A stretch of DNA of 64,000 bases from contig JACGWO010000005.1 in assembly GCA_034509735.1 (NCBI GenBank), positions 32,704,479-32,768,478 of the forward strand, read 5' to 3'. Both the position numbers and the translations under genes were made by a program. How positions within the stretch are numbered: position 1 is the first letter of the stretch; each line of letters begins with the position of its first letter. This stretch comes from Sesamum alatum. Lineage: Eukaryota > Streptophyta > Magnoliopsida > Lamiales > Pedaliaceae. Under the pieces are notes generated by a model. That model did not search any database, was not told the DNA's origin, and saw only the letters and a program-made list of their open reading frames with translations. Below, one piece after another: positions 23,987 through 35,905 of this stretch.

Positions 23987-25702
23987 TCAATGCAAACATA
24001 TATCCTTGTTTCTAGTTACCGATTTCTTTTCTTGGATGATTCTTGTCAAAATCTTTTCAAGCTTAACCCCTCGACTTCCTGCCTCTACAGAATCAACATC
24101 TCCCCACACTACTGAGCAAAATTCTTCTTCCTTACTACTTGTATTATTATTACCATTAGACATTATTATTCCACCTGCTGTCTCATTCACTACTCCTCTT
24201 TCTATGCACCATTTTCCGGGCTCTGCTTCGCGCTTCAGCAGCTGCTTATCGATTTCTTGCATCCACGGATCGTCTTCTCTGAACGGCCTCGCCATAATAC
24301 TTGCACCAACATCGTCGTCGTCGTCCTCCTCCCTCCTCCCGATTGTGGTGTTTTCGGTAATAATGTACCTCAAGTCGTCGTTCACCGTTGTGTTTTGGAA
24401 CTCTGGTGTGTTGCAGAGGAGAGTTTGGAAGTAGGATTCAAGTGGGAACTCCACGTTGTTCAAGTACATTAGTAGCTTTCTGGGAAGGTTGTCCCATCCA
24501 TTCACACAATGTTCCGACAAACCTCTGCTTAGTATCATCCAAGGTGAACCTGCACATTTTATTTGGTTACTAGTCTTGTTTAATGCTGCAAGGCAATACG
24601 AAAATCTTTATTCAAATCGGGTCTGGCCGAACCAAACCAACGTGATTGGTTACTTTTCTTGAACTATACACCACAGACCTCCAAATATCTGAAACGCATC
24701 CGGCTTTTCTCTCGTTTCTGCAGCGTAGAAAACCGGAGTTTTTTCTTTAAGGTAGAGATTGGGGTCTACAACAATCCGGGCAACATTTTGCCTCCTGCAA
24801 AATTCAATTCAAACACTGATTTTTTCCTTCAATTTGGGTAATTAAGAACAAGAGAAAGCAATACATCTAGCTATGTTCATGTTCTTACTTGTTCCAGGTT
24901 GTCTCATTTGTGTAGCCCACAAAATTGAGATCTCTAGGCAGAGGACTCAAAGCATACAGTATATCTGCACCAAATATTACATTTTCACCACTCTTCCTGT
25001 GTAAGGAAAATTCTTGCCCGACCAAGTTTGACCAAATCAAACCAATCATAAAACAAGTGTGATACACTTACTATGTAATTAGTCACTTTTCCTGTGTTGT
25101 TACCAATCATACGACAAGTGTATTGCACTAAAAAAACAAACAACATCAAAACTGAAACTCAAGACAAGGAAAAAACCGTATGTACCATCCTGAGTGAAGA
25201 GTGGATAATCCGAGGTTGTCAATGGAATGAACCAATCCCAATCTGCACTAATCCTGAGAAGTAATGCGGCAGCGTGCAGCACAGCAGCCAAGCCTGATGC
25301 CCCCATTTGGTTCACACCATAACTCTTCCCAACAACATTAACATTCCCAAACTCTCTCAACACTTTCTCAGTCTGAGTTAAGAGGGCTAACTCCACTCTC
25401 TCAGAATCACCGGCCGACGAATCAAGATGCAAAAGGTACTGATTTCTTGGATGATAAATAGCTTTGAGCAGCCTCAACATCCTCTTCTTCTCACCTCCGG
25501 AGCCAAGTATCCAGTAAGCCAGCACCGGCGGGGCATTAGGCCCCTTCAACGGCCGCCTCCTCGGCACTATACTTTGATATGTTGTGCCTGACAAACTGCC
25601 CATATCGGACATGATTTGTGACCATAGTACTAAGAGCATTAGAGTTACAGCAAAGATCACAAGGCACAGCCGACAACTCGGGATCATTGCAAGTATCCTC
25701 AT
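23987..25702 (-). CDS. GT14 family (Core-2/I-branching-like) Golgi glycosyltransferase
   Basis: This is a type II membrane glycosyltransferase of CAZy family GT14. Characterised plant relatives include the beta-glucuronosyltransferases (GlcAT14) that act on arabinogalactan proteins. Four minus-strand exons were traced: 25702-25186, 24964-24889, 24794-24679 and 24549-23987, giving 423 residues. A short cytosolic end and an N-terminal anchor (CLVIFAVTLMLLVLW) are followed by the catalytic blocks VLAYWILGSGGEKKRMLRLL, YLLHLDSSA, DWDWFIPLTTSDYPLFTQDD, LPRDLNFVGYT, GSPWMILSR, NLPRKLLMYLNNVEFPLESY, CNTPEFQNTTVNDDLRYI, ARPFREDDPWMQEID and PGKWC. Exon 1 lacks the long stem of some members. An acidic run (EEDDDDD) sits in the loop before ARPF. 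Donor sugar and acceptor cannot be told from sequence alone. Confidence 0.9.
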
Positions 25703-27346
25703 CTATGTCATAACCTTATGATCATCAAGAAGTCATGTAGATGAGATGATCTTGAAATCTTTGGAATGAACAAGTAAACAAGAGAAAGATGAAGAGGGCT
25801 ATGTTTTGGCAGTTATATTTAGGTCAGCAGCTAGCTGGCAATCTACCAAACTGGTTATCTGCATAGTTTGAAAAATCTTGATATGGAAGCAAACAGAAAG
25901 AAAAAGTCTAAGGTTGATGCAGGCCATGATATTAAAATAAAACAAAGGGAGCTTGAAACGAGACAGGTGGATCTGTGTTATTGTGTGAGCCAACATACAT
26001 AATATTCTTGGTATTCTTTGTGATTTGATTCTTTGAGTTGAGTAAGATGTCTCCTTCTTATAGGTCACAGTTTTTTATAATTTTGAATTGTAATCAAAGT
26101 CTTAACATGTGTGTTTTGGGACCGACGAAGTGTTTAGGTTGAGGTCCCATGAATATATTAATGAGTTGATTGAATTAATGTTGTAACGCAAATTTCGTGT
26201 TTATGAATTTATTGAAATAAGAAAAATATTACAAATGATTTTTAAATTTAATCAAATATCTCGTGGGTGCGAAATCTCTAGTCGCAGCTTCTGATTCTTC
26301 ACTTCAAGAATGCGATATTCAATTTTGGCAACTTTAGAGGAGGAACTTGACGTTTTAATCTCTTTCGATGTTGAGTTAGATCTTCAATAATGTTAATTCA
26401 GGGGATTTTGACTTATTTCCGAATTAAACGCTATAAATTTGGAATTTCTGACTTGAACTTTGGGTGTTTCTTGAGGAATTGACGCTTTGATCTTCCGCCA
26501 GGGTGGACTTATAACTTGATAACGTTGATTCGTAGATCTCTCAACTTCTTCTTCAATCTAACATTGAATTTGGATGATTTCTGCGATGAACGCCTTGATT
26601 TGCGCTTGGGAGGATTTGAGCTTATTGAAAGCCCTCTTACTTGTGCAAGCACCCCTATTTATAGTTGTAGGGTGGAAGACTTTGCCATATTTACTCGATG
26701 GCATGACACGATTTGATTGATCCTTCATAATTTATTTGACATTTATTTTCCTAATCACAAGATGTGATCTTAAATTACCAAATCAGTGGTATTTGCTTCC
26801 TTTGTTGGCAACGCAAAATTCAAATTGCTTTAAATACTTCAATTCCGTACATAGCTATATTTGATTTTATCCATCAATAAATATCATTTTATAAAATTAT
26901 AAAATTAATGAAAAAATATATAGCACATGTCAATAACTATTGTACATATGCATTGTTCAATATATCAAGATATTGATGTAATTACTATTCGGGGTGGTTA
27001 TGCATTTTCGTGTAAGAAATTCCATTTGTACTACTAATGACTAGACTAGACTATAATTTATTAGAAGCTAACAACACTGACAATTCCCATTCATGGACTT
27101 GTGGACATTTCGTGAATAGGGTGTCATTGGTGATCAAATGGGTTTGGGCTAGTTGTATTAAATTTGTGGCCCATTAACATAAGGCCCATATATGTATTGG
27201 GCTAAGGTCCACATTGATTCTAAGGCCCGCATTATTGTAGTGTTCCTTCACATAAAACCTTTGGTTTGGAATAGGAAGCCGAATAATAAACAATCGCTTC
27301 TCGCTCCGTATCTTCTTCTTCTTCTTCTTCTTCTTCTTCTTCTTCC
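25703..27346. other. Intergenic region between divergent genes, with LTR-like segment
   Basis: No gene is supported. 26180-26820 has LTR-like character: a CTATAAATAG box on the minus strand near 26667, and related GTTG-AACGCAAA words near both edges (about 26181 and 26805). TG...CA ends and a clean target duplication were not found, so a solo LTR is only a possibility. A (CTT)n run (27309-27345) ends directly at the ATG of the next gene. Confidence 0.4.
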
Positions 27347-30300
27347 ATGGAAGCTCTTTCCGGTTCCGCTCTCCGAATTCAGAGATTCTCAGACACTTCC
27401 GTCGGAATTCCGCACGTTAAAAACGCCACCAAGCATTCTCTTTCCTTGAGAATCACTCCGACTTTCGCCAAAACGTCCTCTTTGCGATGTGCCTCCCGAG
27501 TTTCGGCGCTCGCCCCAGAAGTATCCGGTGAAGGCAGCGACGAAGAGGACACTCGATTCAATAACGATAATGGTGTCTTGAGTTTAGTTTCCGATGAAAA
27601 TCCCTCTGTTCCTGAGGTAAACAAAAGGGGGCAAAAACAAAAGAGATTTTGCTTTTCTGGTTTTGTTTACGCATTGTTTGATGTTCTGCTTCTTACCTAT
27701 TTGCATCTCTGTTTTTCTTTTTCCTTTTTCTGTTGTTTTTGTGATTGTTTGAAAAAGATTAGTGGAGGAGGTTGATGATTTAGAGCAAGGTGATTCTTAA
27801 AAATTCTTTCTTGTGGACGTTTGAGTTTATCGACATTAATGACGTGTGAAAAATTTGTTCTTTTGGCCATTCTCGCTGAGACAGGCTTTAGGTAGCTTGC
27901 GGCCGTATTATTTCCGGCTTGATGCTTCTAGTTATTTTCTGGCGTAACTTTAATGTTTGATTTTGGTAAAGCTTGTCTTGTATTGGTTTGTTTTTCAAAA
28001 AAATTCCTTCGGAGTTATGGTCTGGATTTAGTTTGAGTTTTTGTTGTCAATCAAAAATATTTTTCTTTTTCTTATAATCCGAAAGATAAGAAAACATCTG
28101 AAAGCTTTTCTTGAAGTTGCTCTAATTCCTGACTTGATCCATTATGAACTACTTTCTGCTTTTATTTTGGCTCAGCAAGGTTAAGGGACCTAGTTTAGTT
28201 CTGCGTTCAACTTGTTTTTCTGTGTACATTAACGAACTCCAAGCTCATACTTGACTTGACATACATTTATCAATTTCTACAGGTTCAGAGCAAGTTCAAT
28301 CAATCTCTTGTAATCTTAGTTAATGATTCTTTGCATACAAAATAATGATAGGTCATAACGCATTTATACTTTTCTATAAAGATATACAAAATGTATCTTT
28401 TACTTAGTGTGCAGTCATGAAAAAAATCTGGGCATGCTTTGAATGAATACCCATGTCTTTGGTGGCATAAAATTTTGGTGTTGGTTGGAACATCAATAAC
28501 ATATCTCCATCCTGAAGTTCAGAATTAGAAAACAAACTGTAAAATTTATTAGCTAATTGGTCCTTAAGTTGGGAAGTCGCTTTTATTCTTGTCTCATACT
28601 CATGAAAGTCAGTCTCAGTTGCACTTACGCTTCCTGGCATGATAAGTTAGTCATGTCTTTTTTGATATAGTCCATCAATGGATATTTCAAATGGCTTGTA
28701 CGGCTTTGTTGTGATCGCCTCTCTCATATCCTGAAGGGTAATTCAGATCTCAAACAAAGTAGTGAAAAGGATGTTGATTTGGCGACTCCTCTTGTGGTCT
28801 CATATGGAAGCGCAACTGGGGGAGGTACAAGAGCTGGGCTTTTCAGAACGCCTATATCTGGAGGAGTACAAAGTGCAACCTCTGCTCATGGCTTACCTAG
28901 ACCGGCTTTAGCAGTCCGGAATTTAATGGAACAGGTAAAACATATTCTTATTAAAGAATTATTCACATTTTTTTAAGTAAGCCATCCTGCTAGAAATTTG
29001 CTAGAAAGCAGCTTCTGACATGTTTTGCTGCCATTATCTTGCTGCATTCCAATAAGGGAAGGCTAGATTTGCTCATCTGTGTACTGTGATGTCTCGCATG
29101 CACCACCGTCGAGAAGGTTATCCATTTGGTTCACTCGTAGATTTCGCACCAGATCCTATGGGTCGTAAGTTCATTCTTGCTCTTATGTCTTTGACGGGAT
29201 GCTTATTGGGATTTGCTGTTTTGTTTTTCCATCACAACACCAATCTATGTATTGTTATACTTCCAACCTTTAGCCAATATATCTATCTATTGTTGTATTT
29301 TACACAGAGTTACGTGGATAGAAAGTTAAATAGTTCATTGACGTTGTATTTGGTTTCGTGAATATTCTCTATGTCACAATTTTGACTGTTATCCAGTTGG
29401 CATTAGAGAGGTACTTGTTTCATGAAATGTAAGAAAGGAATGCCTTTCTTGCAATATGCTTCAATGTACAAGATATCAATTGTTAACCTAGTTCCTGACA
29501 GAAGCTATCTACCATTTTCTAGTTGAGGTATCTCTTCATTTATATGGATATTTTTGAGATTGACCTTCTGCAGAAATCAACTTTTTTAACTGAAATAGGT
29601 TTGGTTTTCTCAACAAGTTTTTTACTTTGGATACAAATTGGCTAAGCAAATTCAGTTTAGGGTTTTGCATCTACTTGCAAATCCTGCAAGCTGATATATG
29701 AAGTTTTTTAGATCTCCTGCTGAAGAAAACCAGTGCAGAGAGATTTGAGAAGGTTTATGTACTTGATGTTTACAGTGATCTAATTACTTGACCTTATTTG
29801 TATTTGTATCCAGAAAGCCACCGGTCATACCTAAAGTTCACATATCATCCAGTTTGCCTCTCTGCTATGCTCTGCTCTCCAGAATAATTTTGGAATCGTG
29901 TATTTCTTTTAGATGACATTCAATGAAAGATGCTTTTTGGAACAAAGATAAATTTTAGCTAAGCATTAATCGACATGAACTATGAAAACTGCAAAGGATG
30001 TAGTACTTGTCCACGTGACAAATCGACTTACCCAGTATGAGTAAAACCAATATTCAGTATGGGGCCCTTGAAGTATAGTTTTAACATTTTCCTTTGCAGA
30101 TCCAATATTTTCATTCTCACCATTGGCTATACACACTCGTAACTTGTTAGCTGATCCAAGATGCACGCTGGTTGTACAGGTTAGCAGGTTCTAGAAAGTT
30201 TTTCCTTTTTGTTGTCGCAGTTTATTTCTGCAGTTCGTCATCTATGGATTATAAACATCTGGAGGTTTACTAGATTCCTGGATGGAGTGGTTTGTCAAAT

Positions 30301-31844
30301 GCACGGGTGACGATATTCGGTGATGTATACCCCCTTCCAGAAGACCAGCAGGTAACTAACTGCCTTCTTCAACTGATGCTGTGAATTTGTAATATTATCT
30401 ATAGATTTGATCTATCTGCCAATGAAAATCGTTTTTGGACCATGAGCAAACATCTTTAGCTAGAAAGTTTGATGATTAATACTGAATCAAGGTTGTCCTT
30501 GTGTAATATTTAGCCCCTGAGTTCGAACAACCATGCATTTGGAGTCTCAGATTTTGCATGTTTAATGATGATTGTTATGTCTTGCTCCATACCAGGAATG
30601 GGCTCATAAACAGTACATAGCAAAACACCAACAAGGACCTTCCCAGCAGTGGGGGAATTTCTACTACTTCCGGATGCAAAACATAAGGTTGGTCGTTTCT
30701 GTAACATAGTTTTTCTTTGTGGGTCCTCCAATCAATATTATTTGTTATCTTCATAGCACCAGAAATTAGGATGCTTGAGAACATATCATCCACAGGGTAC
30801 ATGTTCGGCACTGATGAATAAAAGTAGCAGGTATCTAGAAACAGACATAATACAGAAGCTGCTCTATACAGGTTGATCAGTCTTGATGGCCCAAAATGAC
30901 TCGGTCTCCTATAATTTAATCTTCAATTCTTTTTCTTTGCTCTAATACTGGCCTGAACATTATTGGAATCCTAATCGACTAGCTCTTGATTGAATTGCAT
31001 GAATTGCACGACAAAAATGACTGATTGCAAAATCTTGCATACAGTTTGTTGCCTCCAAGTTCAAATTAAATGCTTTTATAGTAAGGCAATTTTATGTAAA
31101 ATAAGCATTTAAAAAACTAATCCAGGCTGTTTGCAAACTGTTGAGCCTAGCAGCAATTTTTTCCAAGAAATTAAATGGAGTTTAATCTTTCATGGCAGTG
31201 ATATATACTTCATTGGAGGATTTGGAACTGTTGCTTGGGTTGATGTTAAAGAATATGAAGCTCTTCAACCTGATAAAATTGCTGTTGATGGGGGTGAACA
31301 GAATCTAAAGGTTTGTATTCTGCATTAACCCTGTTCTTATGCTCTCTTACAAGATATTATAGAAAAAGAAGTAGTCTGCAATATGTAATGGCCAAATAAA
31401 GTTGTGTTAATGGCATTTGATTTTTTGTCTCATTATGAGTTTTTCTGAATTCTATTATGTTGTTAGAATTTCATCTTTTGTTATTCTGAGTTGCATTGAA
31501 TTTTGTACTCTATTCTTATAGGAACTAAATGCAACATTCTCAAAGCCTCTGAGAGAGCTTTTGTCCAAAGAAGCTGAGGTAGATGATGCTGCTCTCATAT
31601 CGATAGATAGCAGGGGAGTCGATATCCGCGTCCGGCAAGGCGCCCAGGTTTTTTATCCTGCCCAATGTGGCATTCTCCTTTTATTATGTTTTTGAGCTAG
31701 TTTTTCAGTTTATTTTGTGGTTTGCAGTTTAACGTTCAGAGGATTTCATTTGAGGAAGGGCTCAGTGTTGAAACGGTGGAGGAAGCAAAGAAAGCACTTT
31801 GGAAACTGTTAGATAGAGGCCGAGTACACAATTTACAAAAGTGA
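27347..31844 (+). CDS. Plastid-type split-barrel FMN-binding (PNPOx/HugZ-like) protein
   Basis: Nine exons keep frame: 27347-27616, 28737-28934, 29062-29164, 30100-30179, 30274-30351, 30596-30687, 31199-31310, 31522-31647 and 31728-31844, giving 391 residues. The first about 60 residues are rich in Ser/Arg/Thr and fit a chloroplast transit peptide. The split-barrel domain carries ARFAHLCTVMSRMHHRREGY, PFGSLVDFAPDPMG, PIFSFSPLAIHTRNLLADPR, IPGWSGLSNARVTIFGDVYP and DIYFIGGFGTVAWVDVKEYE. A DUF2470-like C-terminal part follows (DDAALISIDSRGVDIRVRQG). From memory it matches Arabidopsis At1g51560/At3g21140. Family members bind FMN or haem; the plant reaction is not certain. The exon 2 acceptor (28736) is the least certain junction. 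Exon 3 uses the strong GTAAGT donor inside GGTC. Confidence 0.85.
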
Positions 31845-33387
31845 AACGTGCTTGCTTGGTTTAATCGCGTAATTTTGTTTTGCCTTTGAAATTATGGGAG
31901 CAAACAGAAGTCGAGTTGTATCATTATGAATTGATAAGTAGGCGGTATTTGCATGCATGAACGTAATAAGGTTGTAGACAAATGCTTTGGAGCAGCATAA
32001 TCTAACTTTTCTTGCAATTCTAGAGTCTTAATGAATACTGGAGCTACTTTGTGCTTCAAATTTGCGGTCTGAGTATCTTGTGATGATGAATAGAGGTGGC
32101 AGATGTACTGATTTTTGAATATTTGACAACCTCATTGCTTGAGGTAGTATGTTAAGAGTAAATATAATTTGCTGATTGGGGTGGAAGCAGTTGTGTTTTA
32201 CCATTTTTGTTATGGTTGATCAGATTCGTGTTTAATTATAAAATAGATAGAAAAAGTGATACTTGTGTTGTTCCAAGTTGATTACTAGCTGTTTATCCTT
32301 TCTCTGTGTCGTTTTAATAATTCTATATCTATTATTCTTATTTTTCTTTTTTTTGGATAACTGTCGTTTCAATAATTCAGAGTGCGTTGGAAAGTTGGGG
32401 TGGCGGTATGGATTAACGTTTGAAATGTCAATTCCACTCCCAAGTGTAGTTTTGGCAATTAGTGTAGTCACACTCTTTCGATGTGATGGAATTCAATAAT
32501 GGTAACTTGGCATTCTAGCAGATTTCACAATTAAACTTTAACTCAATTTATTACTTATAAAAGTACCACGAATCGAGAAATTGAGTTGAAGACTGATCAC
32601 TAAATATATTCTCTTGATGATCTTAGGAGCAAGAAATTGATCCACTGAAAAGAGTTTGATGTTCTTTTTGTTTTTTGAACACTATGATAGGAAGGATTCA
32701 TGTTTGGCAATTCCAAGGTGTGTAGAAGGAAACCGGTAACTCACAAGAAACAGAATGTTTATCGATAAGGCTTAGATCAATAGACGAAGTTGAGGAATCA
32801 TGAGCTCGAATGTCGTCAATATGTGGGTTATTATTTTATTTTAACAGTAGTTTAGTTTTTATTGTAATAATAGATATTATAACGTGATTGTAATCGATTT
32901 TTTAAAAGAAGAAAAAGGGCCACAATGGTGGCTACTCTTTCTACATAAAAAGAAGGATGATATGTTGAAGGCAAGCCACGAGCCCCAGTTGTGATAATAT
33001 TGACAAAACCTCATTGGATGCTTTTATTTCCTTTCCAACCCATCAATCTTCTGACCCAGTTCCTCTTCCAGGAGATTAATACCCATATGTTATTAAGAGA
33101 AGATCTTCCATTAATGTCAACAACTCAACGTCTTTATTAGTGGGGTAATAATAATAATTATTATGACCACATTGATTAAAGATTATGGGGTGTGATGCTG
33201 ACATGTTAATGGGTTTCTTGCTAAAACAGTCACACAAGAATTTTCATCCTGGACTTGTCCTACCTTCTTACACTACAGACAAAGCACCACCAGCTGTAAA
33301 AACATGAGTGTTCAGTGAGCAAAAGAGAAAAATGGGAGCAACCAAAAGAAATCAGCACTCAGCACAAAACAACACAGATTTTGTCCC
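31845..33387. other. Intergenic region before the F-box/kelch gene
   Basis: The first about 300 bases are likely the 3' UTR of the FMN-binding protein gene. No further exon or clear transposon end was seen. The region becomes AT-rich toward 32830-33200, and the F-box gene's promoter lies in the last few hundred bases. Confidence 0.45.
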
Positions 33388-35299
33388 ATGGCTGAGAGCA
33401 GCAGCAGCAGCAATAATGAATCATCATCACCAATAATAACAAGAATCCCCCAAGACCATCTATTCTCAATCTTGCTCCTCTTACCCATTGAATCCATCCT
33501 CTCTTTTGCTATGACATGTAAAAAGTTGAAGTCTTTGGCTTATTCAGATTCTCTGTGGGAATCCATCTGCAGGAGGGAGTGGGGACAACCCCCAGTTGAG
33601 GCGCTCAAGGGCTCCTCCAATCATCCCTGGAAGAAGTTGTACCAGCAGGTTTACCTGTTGGACTTTGTGTTTTGCCGTAGACTCTTGGCGGAGATCCCAG
33701 ACCCAGATGCTGATGAGATTCTCCCCACCCCCAGAGCTTCTCATTCACTCAATTTAGTGTCTGGATGCTTGGTTCTCTTCGGTGGGGGATGTGAGGGAGG
33801 TCAGCCCCACCCACCCATCTCTCTTTTCATGTTCATGCTTCTTCAATTTGTTGATTCTTGGGATTAACTGTTTGTGGATGTGATTGGTTGCATAATTATC
33901 AACTGCAAATATCATTGCCTCCCTCATACTTACTGTTTGTACGATTCTTGGCATTTCAAGTATCAAGTGGTTGCTATTAGTAGTTATTGGGCCACTCTCT
34001 GGCTTAATCTAATAGGAGCATATGATTAAATGGTCATAATCTTGATGTTGGTTGTCCTTGCTTCTTCTGTGTCTCTATGCAGCATGATGTTATGATCAAC
34101 ATGAAGAGGTTCAGATTGTATGAAAATGTTGAATGGCATTGGTTTAAGCTTTCATCATTTGATACAAGTAGTCTACATGTATTTACTGAAAAAGTATCCA
34201 CATGACTTCCCAAGAAATGAAACACAACAAATCTTTTCAGAAGGCACAGTGTATCTTCAAACTTGTGGAAACATAACTTTAAGTGCTTTAGTGTGTAGTC
34301 AACCTAAGAAATTTTGTCTGTTTGGTTTCTTCAGGCAGGCACCTTGATGACACATGGGTCGCGTACATAGGAAACAACTTGAGGAGAACATTAAAGTGGA
34401 ACAAGACTAATTCAGGCATTCCAAGTGGGAGATTTGGCCATTCTTGCGTTGTGATTGGTGATTCACTTGTCCTCTTTGGAGGGATAAATGACCGTGGAGT
34501 CCGCAAAAACGACACGTGGATTGGACAAGTAACAATTCATGGACGACGTGGCATTACATTGTCCTGGCGGCTTCTTGATGTTGGTTCAATTGCACCACCA
34601 CCACGGGGCGCTCATGCTGGATGTTGCATTGATAATAAAGGGATGCTTATCCATGGAGGCATTGGACCGTCTGGCGTGAGACTAGGTGACACATGGGTTC
34701 TAGATCTCTCAAATGATTTGTCTAATGGGACATGGAAAGAAATTGTGACTCAACCAAGTCCCCCATCCCGTTCAGGACACACGTTAACTCATATTGGGGG
34801 GCCACAAACAATTTTATTTGGAGGGAGGGGTACTGGTTATGATGTGCTAAATGATGTATGGCTTCTTGATGCATCTGAAGGCCATTGGAGATGGGGACAA
34901 CTGCTCTTTGAGTTGCGTAGCATACCTCAAGGATTTTCCCTCCCACGAGTAGGCCACTCAGCCAACCTTATAATAGGACGTCGACTGCTTATCTATGGAG
35001 GTGAAGACTCAAACAGGCATAGGAAAGATGACTTTTGGGTTCTAGACATCAGTTCAATCACTTCTGTTACAATGGAGCCTAGAAATCTAAATCGAAACAG
35101 AGGATTCAGAAAAATGTGGAGAAGGCTCGAGGCCAAGGGGGAGAGACCTAATTGTAGATCATTTCATGGAGCTTGTGTTGATGATTCAGGCCGTTACTTG
35201 TATGTGTATGGTGGAATGGTAGATGGGCTAGTCCAGCCTGCTGATCCATCTGGCTTAAGATTTGATGGAGAAAGTTTCGTCTTGGAGCTTGTGCTGTAG
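33388..35299 (+). CDS. F-box/kelch-repeat protein
   Basis: This is a probable substrate receptor of an SCF ubiquitin ligase: the F-box binds SKP1/ASK and the kelch propeller binds the target. Two exons, 33388-33799 and 34335-35299, join inside a Gly codon and give 458 residues. After a Ser/Asn-rich start, the F-box covers residues about 19-66 (IPQDHLFSILLLLPIESILS to LWESICRREWG). Kelch motifs follow: LVLFGGGCEGGRHLDDTWV, SGRFGHSCVVIGDSLVLFGG, RGAHAGCCIDNKGMLIHGG, RSGHTLTHIGGPQTILFGG, RVGHSANLIIGRRLLIYGG and CRSFHGACVDDSGRYLYVYGG, about six blades. Its length and order agree with Arabidopsis At1g51550 from memory. It lies downstream of the At1g51560-like gene, as in Arabidopsis. The target is unknown. 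Confidence 0.9.
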
Positions 35300-35905
35300 T
35301 CTTAGAGCCATGAATTCTGAGCTTGTAAATACTTTCTAGTTACTGATGAAGTATAACTAGAATATCCCGGCAGTTGCTGCTGAAATCTTTACAGAAAATG
35401 CCATCTTCTTAAGACAGAAGATGCTCAGAGACATGTCCAGCAAACCTCTTGTTATGATGCAGTTTATAATCCTAGTTCTTGTTGTCTTTAAGGTGTGTTG
35501 AATTCAGCCTACTTAGGCGCACATCTTATGTCAATAGTGTAGATTATATCATTAGTAGTTCTGTATCTTGCAAAGTTCAGAAGCCATTTAATTTGTAGAA
35601 AGTCTCGGCTCTAAGCAATAACGATAGCATGATGGTTCTGGAGGTGAGAGTTTGTCTGTGAATTGTTGTTCTCTAGGTTTGGAGATGTCTCAGGATTTAC
35701 ACAAGATGCAAACATGAAAGAGAGAATTCTATATTCTGCATTCGAGGGAGTAGAAGTAAGAATGATAAAGAAGCAAAAAAGATGATTGTATTCCACAAAA
35801 TGATATTCGGTGTGAACTAAAATAAAAAATTACCATTGGATTTAATACAGTGTACTGTTTGTTACATGGGCAGATTATCTACCAATCAGCTACAAAAAGA
35901 ATTGC
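35300..35905. other. Short gap between convergent genes
   Basis: This holds the 3' UTRs of the F-box/kelch gene (+) and the kelch membrane protein gene (-), which converge here. No further gene is seen. Confidence 0.5.

Noticed and set aside
26180..26820. Solo LTR
   Set aside because: A TATA box and similar edge words exist, but no TG...CA ends or clean target duplication could be fixed, so it is kept only as a remark.
34080..34330. Extra coding exon in the F-box/kelch gene
   Set aside because: Exons 33388-33799 and 34335-35299 join in phase inside a kelch motif; the intervening frame has no kelch sequence.
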